DNA of 64,000 nt from Salinibacterium sp. NK8237 (GCF_015864955.1 NZ_JADYWE010000001.1:1860001-1924000); one strand, 5' to 3'; positions 1 to 9,475 are shown, counted from the first letter of the stretch. A program made the numbers and translations. Notes: generated by a model from the letters alone, not told the origin.

Positions 1-1063
1 CCCAAGCGTTGAGGACACTATCGATGGCGAGGTCGCCGTGAGCATGGCAGGCGAGCTGCCAGCCTTGGGCGGCGTAATTCCGGGAAATTTCGCGCAATTC
101 ATCTTCGGAAAAATTCGCGGTGCCCCGGTGGCCAGGCTCAAGGCCCATCGCCGTTGTTGTCGCGTTCGTCAGATAGGGAAAGGACGTTGCAATATTGCCG
201 ACCCACGGTGAGCCATCGGCCCACGTCTTAATTCCAATCTGTGAGACCACGTGATCACCATTGACTCGCTCAATGGCGCTCGTGCCACCGGGATGAGACA
301 TTTCGTAGAGGCGAAGCCGAGCCGTGAACTCGTGTTGGTCTCGAGCAGCGGCAAGCAGCGGCGCTTGCGCGGGGTTCCAGGACATATCGCAGAGCGTTGT
401 GACCCCGACAGCGTTGGCCCGGTGCAGCTCGGCAGACATCAAACGGTCGAAGTCTGCATACGACTTGCTGAGGAAAGGCCCCGCGACGGTGAAAATCGCC
501 GCCGTTTCGTGCGCAACCCCCGATAACTCACCTTTGTCATCCCTGCCATAGGAAGAGCCTTGAGGATCGGGAGTTTCCCGAGTGATGCCGGCGAGTGCGG
601 CGGCCGCCGAGTTGAAGAACGCGCTGTGGCCTGAATTGTGCACGATCACCAGAGGAACGTCGCCAGCAAGCTCATCGAGGCTTGTTAGCGTCGGATCAAC
701 GAGTCCCACTTGAAGCAGCGGGTCCCACCCGTTGGCAAGCACTCCGGCCGGTTCGGCGCCGACGGCGGAGCGGATGCGGTGCATTACCTCGTGCGGGTCC
801 GTGACGATTACGGGCCTAATGTCGACCACATTCTCGCTCAACAGAACGGCACTCGATGTCGGATGGCCGTGGGGCTCTATGAGGCCAGGCATGAGCACAC
901 GTTCGCCGAGCTCAACAATTGTCGCGTCTGCGGGGAGTTGCGAGCGGAGATCGCTTTCAGCGCCGACGGCAGTGATCCGATCGCCCTCTACCAAGACCGC
1001 GCTCGCACGAGGAACGTTCTCGTTGAGGGTAAGGACCGTGCCGACAAAAAGAGTCGAAGACAT
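1..1063 (-). CDS. Amidohydrolase family 3 (YtcJ-like) metal-dependent hydrolase, 3' end missing
   Basis: The reverse strand is open from an ATG at 1063 to the window edge, about 354 codons, so the C-terminus is missing. An AAAGGAAG ribosome site lies just upstream of the ATG. The N-terminus has the short beta-sandwich layout of amidohydrolases (LTLNENVPRASAVLVEGDRI) and then the metal-binding PGLIEPHGHP motif, with HGH at residues 65-67. Family 3 members are zinc-type hydrolases of amides, imides or cyclic C-N bonds. The substrate cannot be told from the sequence. It lies downstream of pdxY on the same strand but 92 bases away, so it may have its own promoter. Confidence 0.85.
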   Translation of the reverse strand, partial: MSSTLFVGTVLTLNENVPRASAVLVEGDRITAVGAESDLRSQLPADATIVELGERVLMPGLIEPHGHPTSSAVLLSENVVDIRPVIVTDPHEVMHRIRSAVGAEPAGVLANGWDPLLQVGLVDPTLTSLDELAGDVPLVIVHNSGHSAFFNSAAAALAGITRETPDPQGSSYGRDDKGELSGVAHETAAIFTVAGPFLSKSYADFDRLMSAELHRANAVGVTTLCDMSWNPAQAPLLAAARDQHEFTARLRLYEMSHPGGTSAIERVNGDHVVSQIGIKTWADGSPWVGNIATSFPYLTNATTTAMGLEPGHRGTANFSEDELREISRNYAAQGWQLACHAHGDLAIDSVLNAW

Positions 1064-1155
1064 TCTGCTTCCTTTCACGTACCGCTGAGTAAGGAACTCT
1101 CCAAAACTCTAACGGCGCGTGATTGTTAGCTGAGGCATCCTCGCCGCAAAACGCG

Positions 1156-2007
1156 TTAGCGAACTTGGCGAACCGTGAACTGCATTTGCGGGTTCGCATA
1201 GAACTCTTGCGACTCAACGAGCTGCAGTTCGCGCTCGCCAGACTCGAGAGTTTTGGTGAGAAGGTCGAAGACGCTGGATGCCGTGCGAGCGAGAGCGTCA
1301 GCAGCATCGCCGGAGCGCGTGAAGTGGGCGGTGAAGAGGGCGGCGGTGACGTCACCCGAACCGTTGGCCTTCATCGGCAGTCGTGGGGTCTGTACGATCC
1401 ACGCTCCGGCATCCGTCACAGCCATCATCTCGATGGTGTCCGCTTCAGCATCGGGGCGTTCAACGCTCGTGACGAGAACAGTGCTCGGACCCATCGCGCG
1501 GGCGAGATCAGCAGAGGCCAGCGTCGACTCGATCGTGTCCGGATCGGTTTCGGTGAGAAAACCCAGTTCGAACTGGTTGGGGGTGATGATGTCGGCGACA
1601 GGAACCACGCGCTCACGCAGCAGGATCGGGATGGCGGGGGCCACGAAGCATCCGGACTTCGCATTTCCCATCACCGGGTCGCATGCGTAGATCGCGTTCG
1701 GGTTCGCCGCCTTGACGCGAGCAACAGTGTCGATGATCACATCGCCGATACCCTCGCCGCCCTGGTAGCCCGAAAGGATGACGTCGATCTGGGGGAAGAC
1801 TCCGCGATCCTCGATGCCGGCAATGACCTCAGACACATCGTTGGGATCGATCATCGGGCCGCGCCACGCGCCATAGCCGGTGTGGTTCGAGAAGTTGACC
1901 GTATAAACGGGCAACACCTCAACGCCAATGCGCTGCAGCGGGAACACCGCGGCGGAGTTGCCGACATGGCCGAACGCGACTGCTGACTGAATCGAAAGGA
2001 TCTTCAT
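1156..2007 (-). CDS. pdxY: Pyridoxal kinase (PdxY type)
   Basis: This 283-residue protein is close to the usual length of PdxY (about 287). The family phosphorylates pyridoxal with ATP in cytoplasmic vitamin B6 salvage. Visible motifs are the N-terminal SAVAFGHVGNSAA stretch, DPVMG at residues 110-114, TPNQFELGFLT from 142, and the ribokinase-type anion-hole motif NGSGD at 215-219. PLP made here would serve enzymes such as HemL later in the window, though no operon links them. The gene lies downstream of the lacI-type regulator on the same strand with a 116-base gap, so linkage to sugar regulation is uncertain. Confidence 0.9.
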   Translation of the reverse strand: MKILSIQSAVAFGHVGNSAAVFPLQRIGVEVLPVYTVNFSNHTGYGAWRGPMIDPNDVSEVIAGIEDRGVFPQIDVILSGYQGGEGIGDVIIDTVARVKAANPNAIYACDPVMGNAKSGCFVAPAIPILLRERVVPVADIITPNQFELGFLTETDPDTIESTLASADLARAMGPSTVLVTSVERPDAEADTIEMMAVTDAGAWIVQTPRLPMKANGSGDVTAALFTAHFTRSGDAADALARTASSVFDLLTKTLESGERELQLVESQEFYANPQMQFTVRQVR

Positions 2008-2123
2008 CCCTTGATTCTCCCACCTTCCTCATGGGATGCCAGTGCACGCCGACAGCACTGAGCGGTAACGCAGGGCACGCCGCCCATTTCAGCAGTGCGC
2101 GTATCGGAAAGCCGACCGTGACG

Positions 2124-3221
2124 CTAGCGCGAAGCCGAGGCGGCTGCGGCTGCGATTGACGGCGAACCGTCGTCGGCGAGGCGGGTAGTCGACTCCCGCA
2201 CAATGAGTTCTGCGCGCAACAGTACCGAGCTGCCAGGGTCAGTTGACTCGTTGGAGCCACGCTCGACCGCTTCGCTGACGGCAAGCTGCGCCATCCGAGT
2301 GATGGGCTGGCGAACGCTCGTGAGCGGCGGGTCGTAGAGGTCGGCGAGGATGATGTCGTCGAACCCGATCACTGACACATCACGACCGACCTTGAGCCCC
2401 AAATCGCGCAGGCCGCGGCAGAACCCCAACGCCGTCATGTCATTGATGGCCACTACCGCGGTGGGTGCTGTGGCGGGGTCGGCGAAGAGGTCTTTTGCCG
2501 CCGCGCGACCGACTTCAGCCGCTTCAACATCACCGAAAAGCTCGGCGTCGAGGCCGGTCCAGTGCGGCATGTCGGCGACGGATAGGCCCGCAGCTTCGAT
2601 GGCATCGCAGTAGCCGCGGTAGCGTGCCGAACGGTTGACAGACCGAATCGATCCAGAGACAAACGCGATGCGCGTGTGACCAAGTTCGAGAAGGTGAGCG
2701 GTGGCGACCTGGCCGCCGACGTTGTTGTCGATGCTGATGCTCACGACAGACTCGGGATCGTGCGGCTGGGCTGGCCGGTCGAAGGTGACTAGCCGGAGGC
2801 CCTCTTCGATGACGTGGCTCACATGATCAAGCGACGGCAGGGAGGTGCACAGGATGATGCTGCGCACGCCGTCTTCCCACAGTTCTTCGACATAGCGGCG
2901 CTCGCGCTCGGGGTCGCGTTCACTGTTGCAGAGCAGCACGCTGCAGCCCAATTCCAGTGCGGCGATCTCAACTTCGTGAGCAAATGCTCCCCAAAATGGG
3001 TTGCCGACGGAGGGCACAACGAGGCCCACTGTTTGTGTTTTGCCGTTGCGTAACTGGCGGGCCGCCCGGTTGGGCCGGTAGCCAAGTTCTGAGATTGCCG
3101 TCTCAATGCGTGTTCGTGTCGCAGCGACCATTCGACCCTGACGGTCGTTGAGGAAGTTGGAGACGGTACTGGGGGAAACGCCAGCGGCCTGCGCCACATG
3201 CTGGATGGTTACTCGAGCCAC
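2124..3221 (-). CDS. LacI-family transcriptional regulator of the adjacent polysaccharide operon
   Basis: The protein has 365 residues. The N-terminal LacI helix-turn-helix (TIQHVAQAAGVSPSTVSNFL, about residues 5-24) is followed by the hinge helix (RPNRAARQLRNGKT) and a periplasmic-binding-protein-like sensor domain beginning TVGLVVPSVGNPFWG. It is divergent from the solute-binding protein operon at 3498. The intergenic region holds two copies of the decamer GTGTAACGAT in opposite orientations (3266-3275 and 3380-3389). This suggests it represses both itself and the operon, with a sugar or oligosaccharide as inducer. The ligand is unknown. The 23-residue tail rich in Ala and Ser at the C-terminus looks unstructured. 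Confidence 0.9.
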   Translation of the reverse strand: MARVTIQHVAQAAGVSPSTVSNFLNDRQGRMVAATRTRIETAISELGYRPNRAARQLRNGKTQTVGLVVPSVGNPFWGAFAHEVEIAALELGCSVLLCNSERDPERERRYVEELWEDGVRSIILCTSLPSLDHVSHVIEEGLRLVTFDRPAQPHDPESVVSISIDNNVGGQVATAHLLELGHTRIAFVSGSIRSVNRSARYRGYCDAIEAAGLSVADMPHWTGLDAELFGDVEAAEVGRAAAKDLFADPATAPTAVVAINDMTALGFCRGLRDLGLKVGRDVSVIGFDDIILADLYDPPLTSVRQPITRMAQLAVSEAVERGSNESTDPGSSVLLRAELIVRESTTRLADDGSPSIAAAAASASR

Positions 3222-3265
3222 GTGACCTCCTTTGGTTGATGACGATCCTGATGATCGCTGTTTCA

Positions 3266-3275
3266 GTGTAACGAT
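3266..3275 (-). promoter_or_regulatory. Putative LacI-type operator near the lacI start
   Basis: GTGTAACGAT, 45 bases upstream of the regulator start. The same decamer occurs inverted at 3380-3389. It is the half of a CG-centred palindrome typical of LacI-family operators. This is an inference from repetition and position only. Confidence 0.45.
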
Positions 3276-3343
3276 TTATTGGTTTTCGGCAAACGGGCCC
3301 TGAGCCACTCGCCTCAAACTCGTACCTATTCAAATAAACCCTA

Positions 3344-3373
3344 TTGACGTGACGAGACAGACTCGTCTATGGT
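3344..3373 (+). promoter_or_regulatory. Putative sigma-70-type promoter of the polysaccharide-utilisation operon
   Basis: TTGACG at 3344-3349 and TATGGT at 3368-3373, spaced 18 bases apart. The predicted start would fall at about 3380, inside the operator-like TGCATCGTTACA, which fits simple repression. Confidence 0.5.
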
Positions 3374-3376
3374 CAG

Positions 3377-3388
3377 TGCATCGTTACA
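3377..3388 (+). promoter_or_regulatory. Putative LacI-type operator overlapping the operon start site
   Basis: TGCATCGTTACA is an imperfect CG-centred palindrome (TGYAWCGWTRCA pattern) directly after the predicted -10 element. It contains the inverted copy of the decamer found near the lacI start. Confidence 0.5.
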
Positions 3389-3497
3389 CCGATTTCATCC
3401 ACCCCCCTTAGGAAATCGGTCAACAATCAAATGAGCCGACGACGACGTCGCGGAACGAAGGCACTGGAGCCGTCGCTCAATCTCACAGTGAGAGGAC

Positions 3498-4802
3498 ATG
3501 CACATGGAAGTGAAGTCACGAATGCGCCGCACAGCATCGGTAGCGATGGTGGCCCTGTTGGGTCTCGGTCTCGCCGCCTGTTCAGCAGGAGAAGCAGACG
3601 CTGATCTCAACCCCGACGAGGTTTCGGGCGAGATTAGCCTGCTCACCCCCATCTTTGAAGGAAGCCCAGGGCAAGACCTTCTCGAAGACGAGCTGCTTCC
3701 GCAGTTCTACGAGGAGTACCCCAATGTCACGGTCAACGTGGATTACACGACCTACGGCAACCTCAACGAGAAGCTCACCACAGCTGTTGTGTCGGGTCTC
3801 GTTCCCGACGTGATGCTCATGGGCGTCGGTTGGATCGAAGCGTTTGCCGACAAGGGCGTACTCGCCGATCTCGGCGAACTCGGTCTGAGCGAGGACGAAC
3901 TCAAGGAGAGCTACACCGACGAGATCGTTGAAGCTGGCATGTGGGACGGCAACGTCTACGCAGTGCCGATCATGCTCGACACGCGTTTCGGAGTCGCTCG
4001 CATGGACATCCTCAAGGAAGCCGGCTACGACAGCCCACCTTCCTCGTGGGAAGAGCTCATCGAGATCGCTGAAGCGACCACCGTGCGCTCCGACAACGGT
4101 TCGCTAGAGCGTGCAGGCTTCGACATGATGTCGTTGGATGCCCGTCAAGCGTTCGAGACGATGCTCTTCTCGGCCGGTGGCGCACTCTTCAATGAGGATG
4201 CAACCGAGCCCGCCTTCAACAGTGACGAAGGTGTCGCAGCTCTGGGCCTGATGGCTGACCTCGTGAACAAGTACGAGGTTGAAGACATCGGTTTCACCTC
4301 GACCGATGACATCGTGAACCCGCTCATCAACGGTCGGGCTGCAATGGGTATCGCGCACAACAACCTGTGGACTCAGGCTCTCGAAGCGGATGAAAGCGTT
4401 CTCGACGACCTTGAGCCCTTCGTTATTCAGGGCGATGCATCCGGCATGTTCTTTGGTGGAACCTTGGCAACTGTTGCCAACAACTCCAAGAACCCGCAGG
4501 CAGCTCGCGCACTCCTCGAGTTCCTCTCGAGCCCTGACGCAGCGCTCGCGGCCAACGAACAGCGCGGCAACGTTCCGGCTCTGACCGAACTGCTCGACTC
4601 TGACTACGTGCAGTCGAACCGCTTCGTGCAGTTCGCCATGGAGAACCTGGATGTTGCACAGCGCGAAGGTGGCCCGTCGCAGTGGCTTGAAGTGCGTGGC
4701 GATTTTGCCCCCGCAGTTCAGGGCGCTCTGCTCGGACAGAAAACTCCTGAGGAAGCGCTCGACGATCTCGCTGCTCTCGTACAGACAGCAATAGACCGCT
4801 AG
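3498..4802 (+). CDS. ABC transporter extracellular solute-binding lipoprotein (family 1)
   Basis: The protein has 434 residues and a lipoprotein signal: basic MRR, a hydrophobic segment, and the lipobox LAAC with Cys28 as the predicted lipidated residue. The mature part has the layout of carbohydrate-binding family 1 proteins and should capture a sugar or oligosaccharide outside the membrane. GAGG precedes the start; ATG 3504 would give better spacing than ATG 3498. It is the first gene of the operon under the LacI-type regulator and is followed by two permeases. The lyases downstream suggest a uronate-containing oligosaccharide as ligand. A very stable hairpin follows its stop codon (4814-4846). 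Confidence 0.9.
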   Translation: MHMEVKSRMRRTASVAMVALLGLGLAACSAGEADADLNPDEVSGEISLLTPIFEGSPGQDLLEDELLPQFYEEYPNVTVNVDYTTYGNLNEKLTTAVVSGLVPDVMLMGVGWIEAFADKGVLADLGELGLSEDELKESYTDEIVEAGMWDGNVYAVPIMLDTRFGVARMDILKEAGYDSPPSSWEELIEIAEATTVRSDNGSLERAGFDMMSLDARQAFETMLFSAGGALFNEDATEPAFNSDEGVAALGLMADLVNKYEVEDIGFTSTDDIVNPLINGRAAMGIAHNNLWTQALEADESVLDDLEPFVIQGDASGMFFGGTLATVANNSKNPQAARALLEFLSSPDAALAANEQRGNVPALTELLDSDYVQSNRFVQFAMENLDVAQREGGPSQWLEVRGDFAPAVQGALLGQKTPEEALDDLAALVQTAIDR

Positions 4803-4813
4803 TTCCTTCCCCC

Positions 4814-4846
4814 TAGTGCCCGGGCGTCCAACCCGCCCGGGCACTA
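4814..4846 (+). other. Strong intercistronic hairpin after the solute-binding protein gene
   Basis: A 13-base perfect inverted repeat (TAGTGCCCGGGCG at 4814-4826, complement at 4834-4846) with a 7-base loop. There is no T-run, so it is better explained as an mRNA-stabilising or partial attenuating element that raises binding-protein output over the permeases than as a full terminator. Confidence 0.7.
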
Positions 4847-4874
4847 CCTCCCCAGACTTCAACCACACGAGGGC

Positions 4875-5837
4875 GTGATGACCACTACAGAGCGACACCC
4901 CATTCGCAGCGCGGAAGCGGCAGCGAAGCAGGTTTCCCCATCCACCGCACCGAAGAAACGCAAGCGCATCAGCACCGCGGAGAAGAAGCGTCGCCGTGCT
5001 GGCTGGCTGATGATCACACCATCCGTGATCCACGTGGGGCTGTGGACGCTGATCCCCGTCATCGCGACCTTCTACCTCTCATTCACTGACTACGGAATCT
5101 TTGCGGCTCCGAAGTGGATCTGGTTCGACAACTACGTCGAAATGTTCAACGACGCAGTGTTCATGCAGTCCATCGGCAACACCGTTTGGTACACCTTCTG
5201 GACAGTGCCCGTGTCGATGGCCGTCGCCGTCGTCGTAGCCGTGTTGCTCAACCAGGGCCTCAAACTGCAAAAGTTCTACCGCACCGCCTTCTTCCTCCCG
5301 CAGGTCACCGCTACCGTCGCCATCGCGATGGTGTGGCTGTGGATCTTCAACCCCCAGTACGGTCTGCTCAACGCGATGCTCGAAACGCTCGGGCTCCCCG
5401 GTCAAGCGTGGCTCGTCGACCCGCAGTGGGCGCTCCCGGCAGTGATCTTGGTTGGTGCCTGGCAGGGCATCGGTATCAAGATGCTCATCTACATCGCGGC
5501 CCTGCAGAACATCGACGAATCGCTCTACGAGGCGGCATCGCTCGACGGAGCATCCTCAATTCGCAAGTTCTTCAGCATCACCGTTCCGATGCTCAAGCCG
5601 GCCACATTCTTCGTCTTCATCATCTCGATCATCGGCGCTTTCCAAGTGTTCGACCAGATCTACGTACTGACAGACGGTGGCCCGGCGAACGCGACCACGA
5701 TGATGACCTACGAGGTCTACCGCTCGGCGTTCCAGGAATTCCGGATGGGAATGGCATCCGCTCAGTCGGTAGTGCTCTTCGCCTTCCTTCTCTTTGTCAC
5801 TCTCATTAGCCGTCGCGTCACCAAAGAAGAGGACTAG
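4875..5837 (+). CDS. ABC sugar transporter permease (MalF/UgpA type)
   Basis: The protein has 320 residues. A basic cytoplasmic N-terminus (KKRKRISTAEKKRRRAG) precedes about six membrane segments, and the EAA loop that contacts the ATPase begins near residue 217 (YEAASLDGASS). It should form the membrane channel with the next gene product. The start may be GTG 4875 or ATG 4878; a GAGGG site lies just upstream of both. The stop codon overlaps the start region of the second permease. No ATPase gene is found in this operon. Confidence 0.9.
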   Translation: MMTTTERHPIRSAEAAAKQVSPSTAPKKRKRISTAEKKRRRAGWLMITPSVIHVGLWTLIPVIATFYLSFTDYGIFAAPKWIWFDNYVEMFNDAVFMQSIGNTVWYTFWTVPVSMAVAVVVAVLLNQGLKLQKFYRTAFFLPQVTATVAIAMVWLWIFNPQYGLLNAMLETLGLPGQAWLVDPQWALPAVILVGAWQGIGIKMLIYIAALQNIDESLYEAASLDGASSIRKFFSITVPMLKPATFFVFIISIIGAFQVFDQIYVLTDGGPANATTMMTYEVYRSAFQEFRMGMASAQSVVLFAFLLFVTLISRRVTKEED

Positions 5838-6775
5838 TGATGACTCTCCCTACTATCAAGGCCCTCGCGATTAGCGAACAGGTCACGGTCGTTCCCCGCA
5901 AGCGGTGGTTCCACCACGCCAAGGGTCGCCAAGCGGCGCTTATCAATGTGGCCCTCATCCTCGGCTCGATCACCATGCTGGTGCCGTTCCTGTGGATGGT
6001 GCTCACGAGCCTCAAGTCGCCAGCCGAGCTGGCACAGTTTCCCCCGACGTTCCTTCCGCAAGAGTGGATGTTCAGCAACTACGCGGCGACTCTGGATGCT
6101 GCGCCGTTCGGCCTGTACTTTCGCAACAGCTTTGTGATCGCCACCACTCACACCCTCATCACTGTCGTCTTGGGTTCGATGGCGGGTTATGCGTTGGCCC
6201 GCATTTACTTCAAGGGGCGGGAGGCGATCTTCCTCGCTTTTATCGCGATGTTGATGATCCCCACCTACACGAAGATCGTTCCGCAGTTTCTCCTCGTCAA
6301 GTTCATGCCCCTCTTCGGCGGCAACGACATCCTCGGCCAGGGCGGTAGTGGCTGGTTGGACACGTGGTGGGCTTTGATCATTCCTGGTGGTCTGAGCGCA
6401 TCGGCCATCTTCTTGTTCCGTCAGTTCTATTTGTCGCTGCCGAAGGACCTCGAAGAGGCGGCACGGATTGATGGCCTGGGCGAGTTTCGCATCTTCTCGC
6501 AGATCTATACGCCGCTCATAAAGCCGGCTATCGCGACTGTCGGACTGCTGACGTTCCAAGAGAGCTGGAACAACTTCCTGTGGCCTTTGCTCGTCACCAC
6601 CAGCAGCGACCTTCGCGTGATTCAGGTCGGGCTCGCGGTGTTCCAGCAGCTCGACAACACGCAGTGGCAGTACCTGATGGCTGGAACAACGATGGCGACG
6701 GTGCCCATGGTGGTGCTGTTCATCTTCGCCCAGAAGTACTTCATTCAGGGCTTCACCAACGCCGGCATCAAGTAG
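5837..6775 (+). CDS. ABC sugar transporter permease (MalG/UgpE type)
   Basis: The protein has 312 residues and about six membrane segments. Its EAA loop (EEAARIDGLG, from about residue 205) is characteristic of the MalG-type half of carbohydrate importers. The start is GTG 5837, overlapping the previous stop by one base, or ATG 5840 immediately after it, indicating translational coupling. It pairs with the upstream permease. It is followed by a 91-base gap holding an imperfect hairpin before the dehydrogenase gene. Confidence 0.9.
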   Translation: MMTLPTIKALAISEQVTVVPRKRWFHHAKGRQAALINVALILGSITMLVPFLWMVLTSLKSPAELAQFPPTFLPQEWMFSNYAATLDAAPFGLYFRNSFVIATTHTLITVVLGSMAGYALARIYFKGREAIFLAFIAMLMIPTYTKIVPQFLLVKFMPLFGGNDILGQGGSGWLDTWWALIIPGGLSASAIFLFRQFYLSLPKDLEEAARIDGLGEFRIFSQIYTPLIKPAIATVGLLTFQESWNNFLWPLLVTTSSDLRVIQVGLAVFQQLDNTQWQYLMAGTTMATVPMVVLFIFAQKYFIQGFTNAGIK

Positions 6776-6782
6776 CGGCATT

Positions 6783-6813
6783 GCTCGGCCGCCGCTAACG
6801 AGAGCGGCCCAGC
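6783..6813 (+). other. Imperfect intercistronic hairpin between the permease and SDR genes
   Basis: A 10-base stem (6783-6792 with 6804-6813) with one mismatch and an 11-base loop. There is no T-run. It may separate transporter and catabolic parts of the operon at the RNA level. Confidence 0.4.
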
Positions 6814-6866
6814 ACGAACTTTCGATCGATCAACACCCAACCAATAGATAGGCACGGTACATAGAC

Positions 6867-7631
6867 ATGAGTATTGACCTCACCGGACGACGCGCACTCG
6901 TTACAGGAGCAGGAGCGGGAATCGGCGCGGCCATCGCCAAGGCACTGGCGGCAGCAGGAGCTGACGTCGTGGTGCACTATGCGAACAGTGAAGCGGGAGC
7001 CACCGCCGTCAAGGAAGAGATCGAAGCGGGCGGGCATCGTGCGCTCGCTGTGCAGGCTGACCTCACCGACTCGGCGCAGGCAACGAAGTTGGTGGATGCC
7101 GCAGTCGAGTTCCTTGGTGGCCTCGACATCCTCGTCAACAACGCCGGTCACTTGGTGGGTCGCGCCACAATCACCGAGACCACGGATGAGCGCTGGAACG
7201 AGGTCATGGATGTGAACATTGCGAGCACCTTCTTCACCACTCGCCAGGCCCTCCCCGCGCTCGCGGAGTCGGAGCACGGCCGCATCATCACGATGGCGTC
7301 TCTCGCTGCGGAAAACGGTGGCGGTGCTGGATCGGTGGTTTACGCGACCTCGAAGGCTGCCGTTGTCGGCTTCACTCGTGCCCTCGCTAAGGAGATCGCC
7401 GGCAAGAAGATCACGGTCAACGCTGTTGCTCCTGGCTTCATTGGCGAGACCGCTTTCCACGAGACCTTCACTCCGGGCGAAGCTCAGAAGAACATCGTCG
7501 CGGGCATCCCTCTCGGTCGTGCCGGCACCGCTGGCGACGTTGCTGACGTTGCTCTGTTCCTGGCATCCGACCTCTCGTCGTATGTCACGGGTCAAGTTGT
7601 TGACATCAACGGAGGACTCAACTTCCGATGA
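6867..7631 (+). CDS. Short-chain dehydrogenase/reductase, possible uronate (DEH-type) reductase
   Basis: This is a classical SDR of 254 residues. The nucleotide-binding TGAGAGIG is at residues 13-20, NNAG at 91-94, the catalytic Ser145 in the MAS motif, and Tyr159-x3-Lys163 in YATSK. The family oxidises or reduces hydroxyl/keto groups with NAD(P). Lying between an oligosaccharide importer and two polysaccharide lyases, it may reduce the unsaturated uronate-derived 4-deoxy-5-keto-hexuronate to 2-keto-3-deoxygluconate. That role is inferred from position only. Its stop overlaps the next start (ATGA). Confidence 0.85.
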   Translation: MSIDLTGRRALVTGAGAGIGAAIAKALAAAGADVVVHYANSEAGATAVKEEIEAGGHRALAVQADLTDSAQATKLVDAAVEFLGGLDILVNNAGHLVGRATITETTDERWNEVMDVNIASTFFTTRQALPALAESEHGRIITMASLAAENGGGAGSVVYATSKAAVVGFTRALAKEIAGKKITVNAVAPGFIGETAFHETFTPGEAQKNIVAGIPLGRAGTAGDVADVALFLASDLSSYVTGQVVDINGGLNFR

Positions 7632-9475
7632 GTTCAGTTCCGCAGCAGCCGGGCGGGTGGTGGCATGACTATGTCTGCCCCACTCACGGCGTCGAGTTGG
7701 GTGCCCGCGAGGGCAACGAGTTTCTGTGCAGCTACGGCTGTCGCCTCACGGGCGACAAGGTCGAAGCGGCCTGGCTCGCGCTTGAACATCAAGCCCTTGC
7801 TCGGGCCGCCCGGGTTGCTGCGCGACGGTACGCGCTGCACGGTGACGTCGCCGATCGTGAACGTGCCGTCGAGCTCGTGCTCGACTACGCCGCACTGTAC
7901 GACCAGATTTCCGCCGGCGGCTGGAGCGAACGCAGCGAATCATGGATGCTGCGCGGCAAGCTGCTTGCCCAAGCACTCTCTGAGGCGCAGTGGGCCGTCG
8001 GCTTCGCTGATGCGATCATCACGCTCGGCCCGATCCCTGAACTTCAAGAGTCGGGAACTCTCAACCGCACTCTCGAAGGGCTCGCTGACACGCTGGCCGA
8101 GTCGCGCCGCATCCTTGTTGAAGACCGCAACGACCAACGCAGCAACTACACCGCATGGCTGGATGCCGCCGCTCGCCTCATCGCGTTAGCCCGCGAGTCG
8201 CTGGGTGGCGAGCCTGTTGCCGCACACTTTGAGACCGCGATCGTGGATCACCTGCAGCTCGCGGTGCGGTCGGACGGCTGGGAGTGGGAGGCATCCACCT
8301 ACTATCACGTGTTCGTTTTGCGGGCCTATCTTCTGGGATTGCGCGGAGTCGACCTCGCCGAGCTTCCGGACGAAGTCGTCGACACTTTGCGCCGCATGAT
8401 CGACGTGCTCGTGTCGATCGCCGCCCCCGATGGATTCTTGCCCGCGCTGCACGACGGCCCCTATGACCGGGTCGCGATGCACCGCGAAGTGCTGGAGATT
8501 TGCGCCCTGGGCGCTCAGTTCTTCAGCGATACCGGCCTCGCGACTGTGCAGTCCTGGGTCGTCGAAAGGCTTGGTGCTGACCACGATGGTCTCGAGTGGA
8601 TGCTCGATGGCTGGTTCGTGGGAGCACCGCTTGACCGCGCACCGGTGGTGGTCGGTTCGCGAGCATTCGAGGATGCCGGGTATGTCGTGTTGCGTGATTC
8701 ACGCAATCGCATGGTCGGCATCCTCGATGCTGGACCGCACGGTGGAGCCCACGGTCACTTCGACAAGCTCGCGCTTTATCTCTATGGCAATGGTGTTCGC
8801 TGGCAGCCGGCCCCGGCGGTTCCGCCGTATGGGCACGCGTTGCGTCATTCGTACTATGCGCGCACGATGGCGCATCCGACGGTGCGCGTCGATGGCGCCG
8901 ATCAGGTCGAAGCGACTGCCGAGATCACCGCGTGGGATGCTGCCTCCTCCCGCGTCACGGCCGTCACCACGACCGCGATCGAAGGTGTGCGACTGAGTCG
9001 CACGGTGCAGCTCGCCGACGGACTGCTGGCGGATGTCGTGCACGTCATGTGCGACGACGGCGAACCGCACACGATTGCGCTTGGTCTTCGCCCGGCCGTT
9101 GATTTCAGCGTGCGGGTTGACGGCAACTCGTGGCATTCGACTTGGGGTGCTGGTGCGAGAGCGGCTGGTTCGCCCGCGGGTGCGCACGCCAAAACTGGCG
9201 AGCAGGCTCAGCCGGCACTGAACGGTTGGCACTGGGCCTCCAGCGAAACCACGCTCGACCTGCACGCGGGTCGCGGACCATCCGACGATCCGAGCCGGCT
9301 CCAAGGAATCGGCGACTGGGTGACGACGGCTCCGGCCGCGACTTTCGTGAGCGTCTACAGCTTCGATCCCGACGCCACCATCGACTCCATTGAGACCCAT
9401 ATTTCCGATACCGCTGTGGTGATTGAGATCGCCGCCGCTGACCACGACACTTCCCGAATAGAGGTAGCACTGTGA
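7628..9475 (+). CDS. Heparinase II/III-fold polysaccharide lyase, first copy
   Basis: The protein has 615 residues and no signal peptide, so it probably acts on imported oligosaccharides in the cytoplasm. Near the N-terminus is a CPTHG...CSYGC arrangement (residues 17-37) that may bind zinc. It is followed by an alpha/alpha toroid and then the beta-sandwich motif GPHGGAHGHFDK (HGH at 375-377) typical of heparinase II/III-like lyases. These enzymes cleave uronic acid glycosidic bonds by beta-elimination. Alginate, heparosan or other uronate polymers are all possible, and the exact PL family cannot be set by eye. It overlaps the genes on both sides by ATGA/GTGA. Confidence 0.75.
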   Translation: MSSVPQQPGGWWHDYVCPTHGVELGAREGNEFLCSYGCRLTGDKVEAAWLALEHQALARAARVAARRYALHGDVADRERAVELVLDYAALYDQISAGGWSERSESWMLRGKLLAQALSEAQWAVGFADAIITLGPIPELQESGTLNRTLEGLADTLAESRRILVEDRNDQRSNYTAWLDAAARLIALARESLGGEPVAAHFETAIVDHLQLAVRSDGWEWEASTYYHVFVLRAYLLGLRGVDLAELPDEVVDTLRRMIDVLVSIAAPDGFLPALHDGPYDRVAMHREVLEICALGAQFFSDTGLATVQSWVVERLGADHDGLEWMLDGWFVGAPLDRAPVVVGSRAFEDAGYVVLRDSRNRMVGILDAGPHGGAHGHFDKLALYLYGNGVRWQPAPAVPPYGHALRHSYYARTMAHPTVRVDGADQVEATAEITAWDAASSRVTAVTTTAIEGVRLSRTVQLADGLLADVVHVMCDDGEPHTIALGLRPAVDFSVRVDGNSWHSTWGAGARAAGSPAGAHAKTGEQAQPALNGWHWASSETTLDLHAGRGPSDDPSRLQGIGDWVTTAPAATFVSVYSFDPDATIDSIETHISDTAVVIEIAAADHDTSRIEVAL

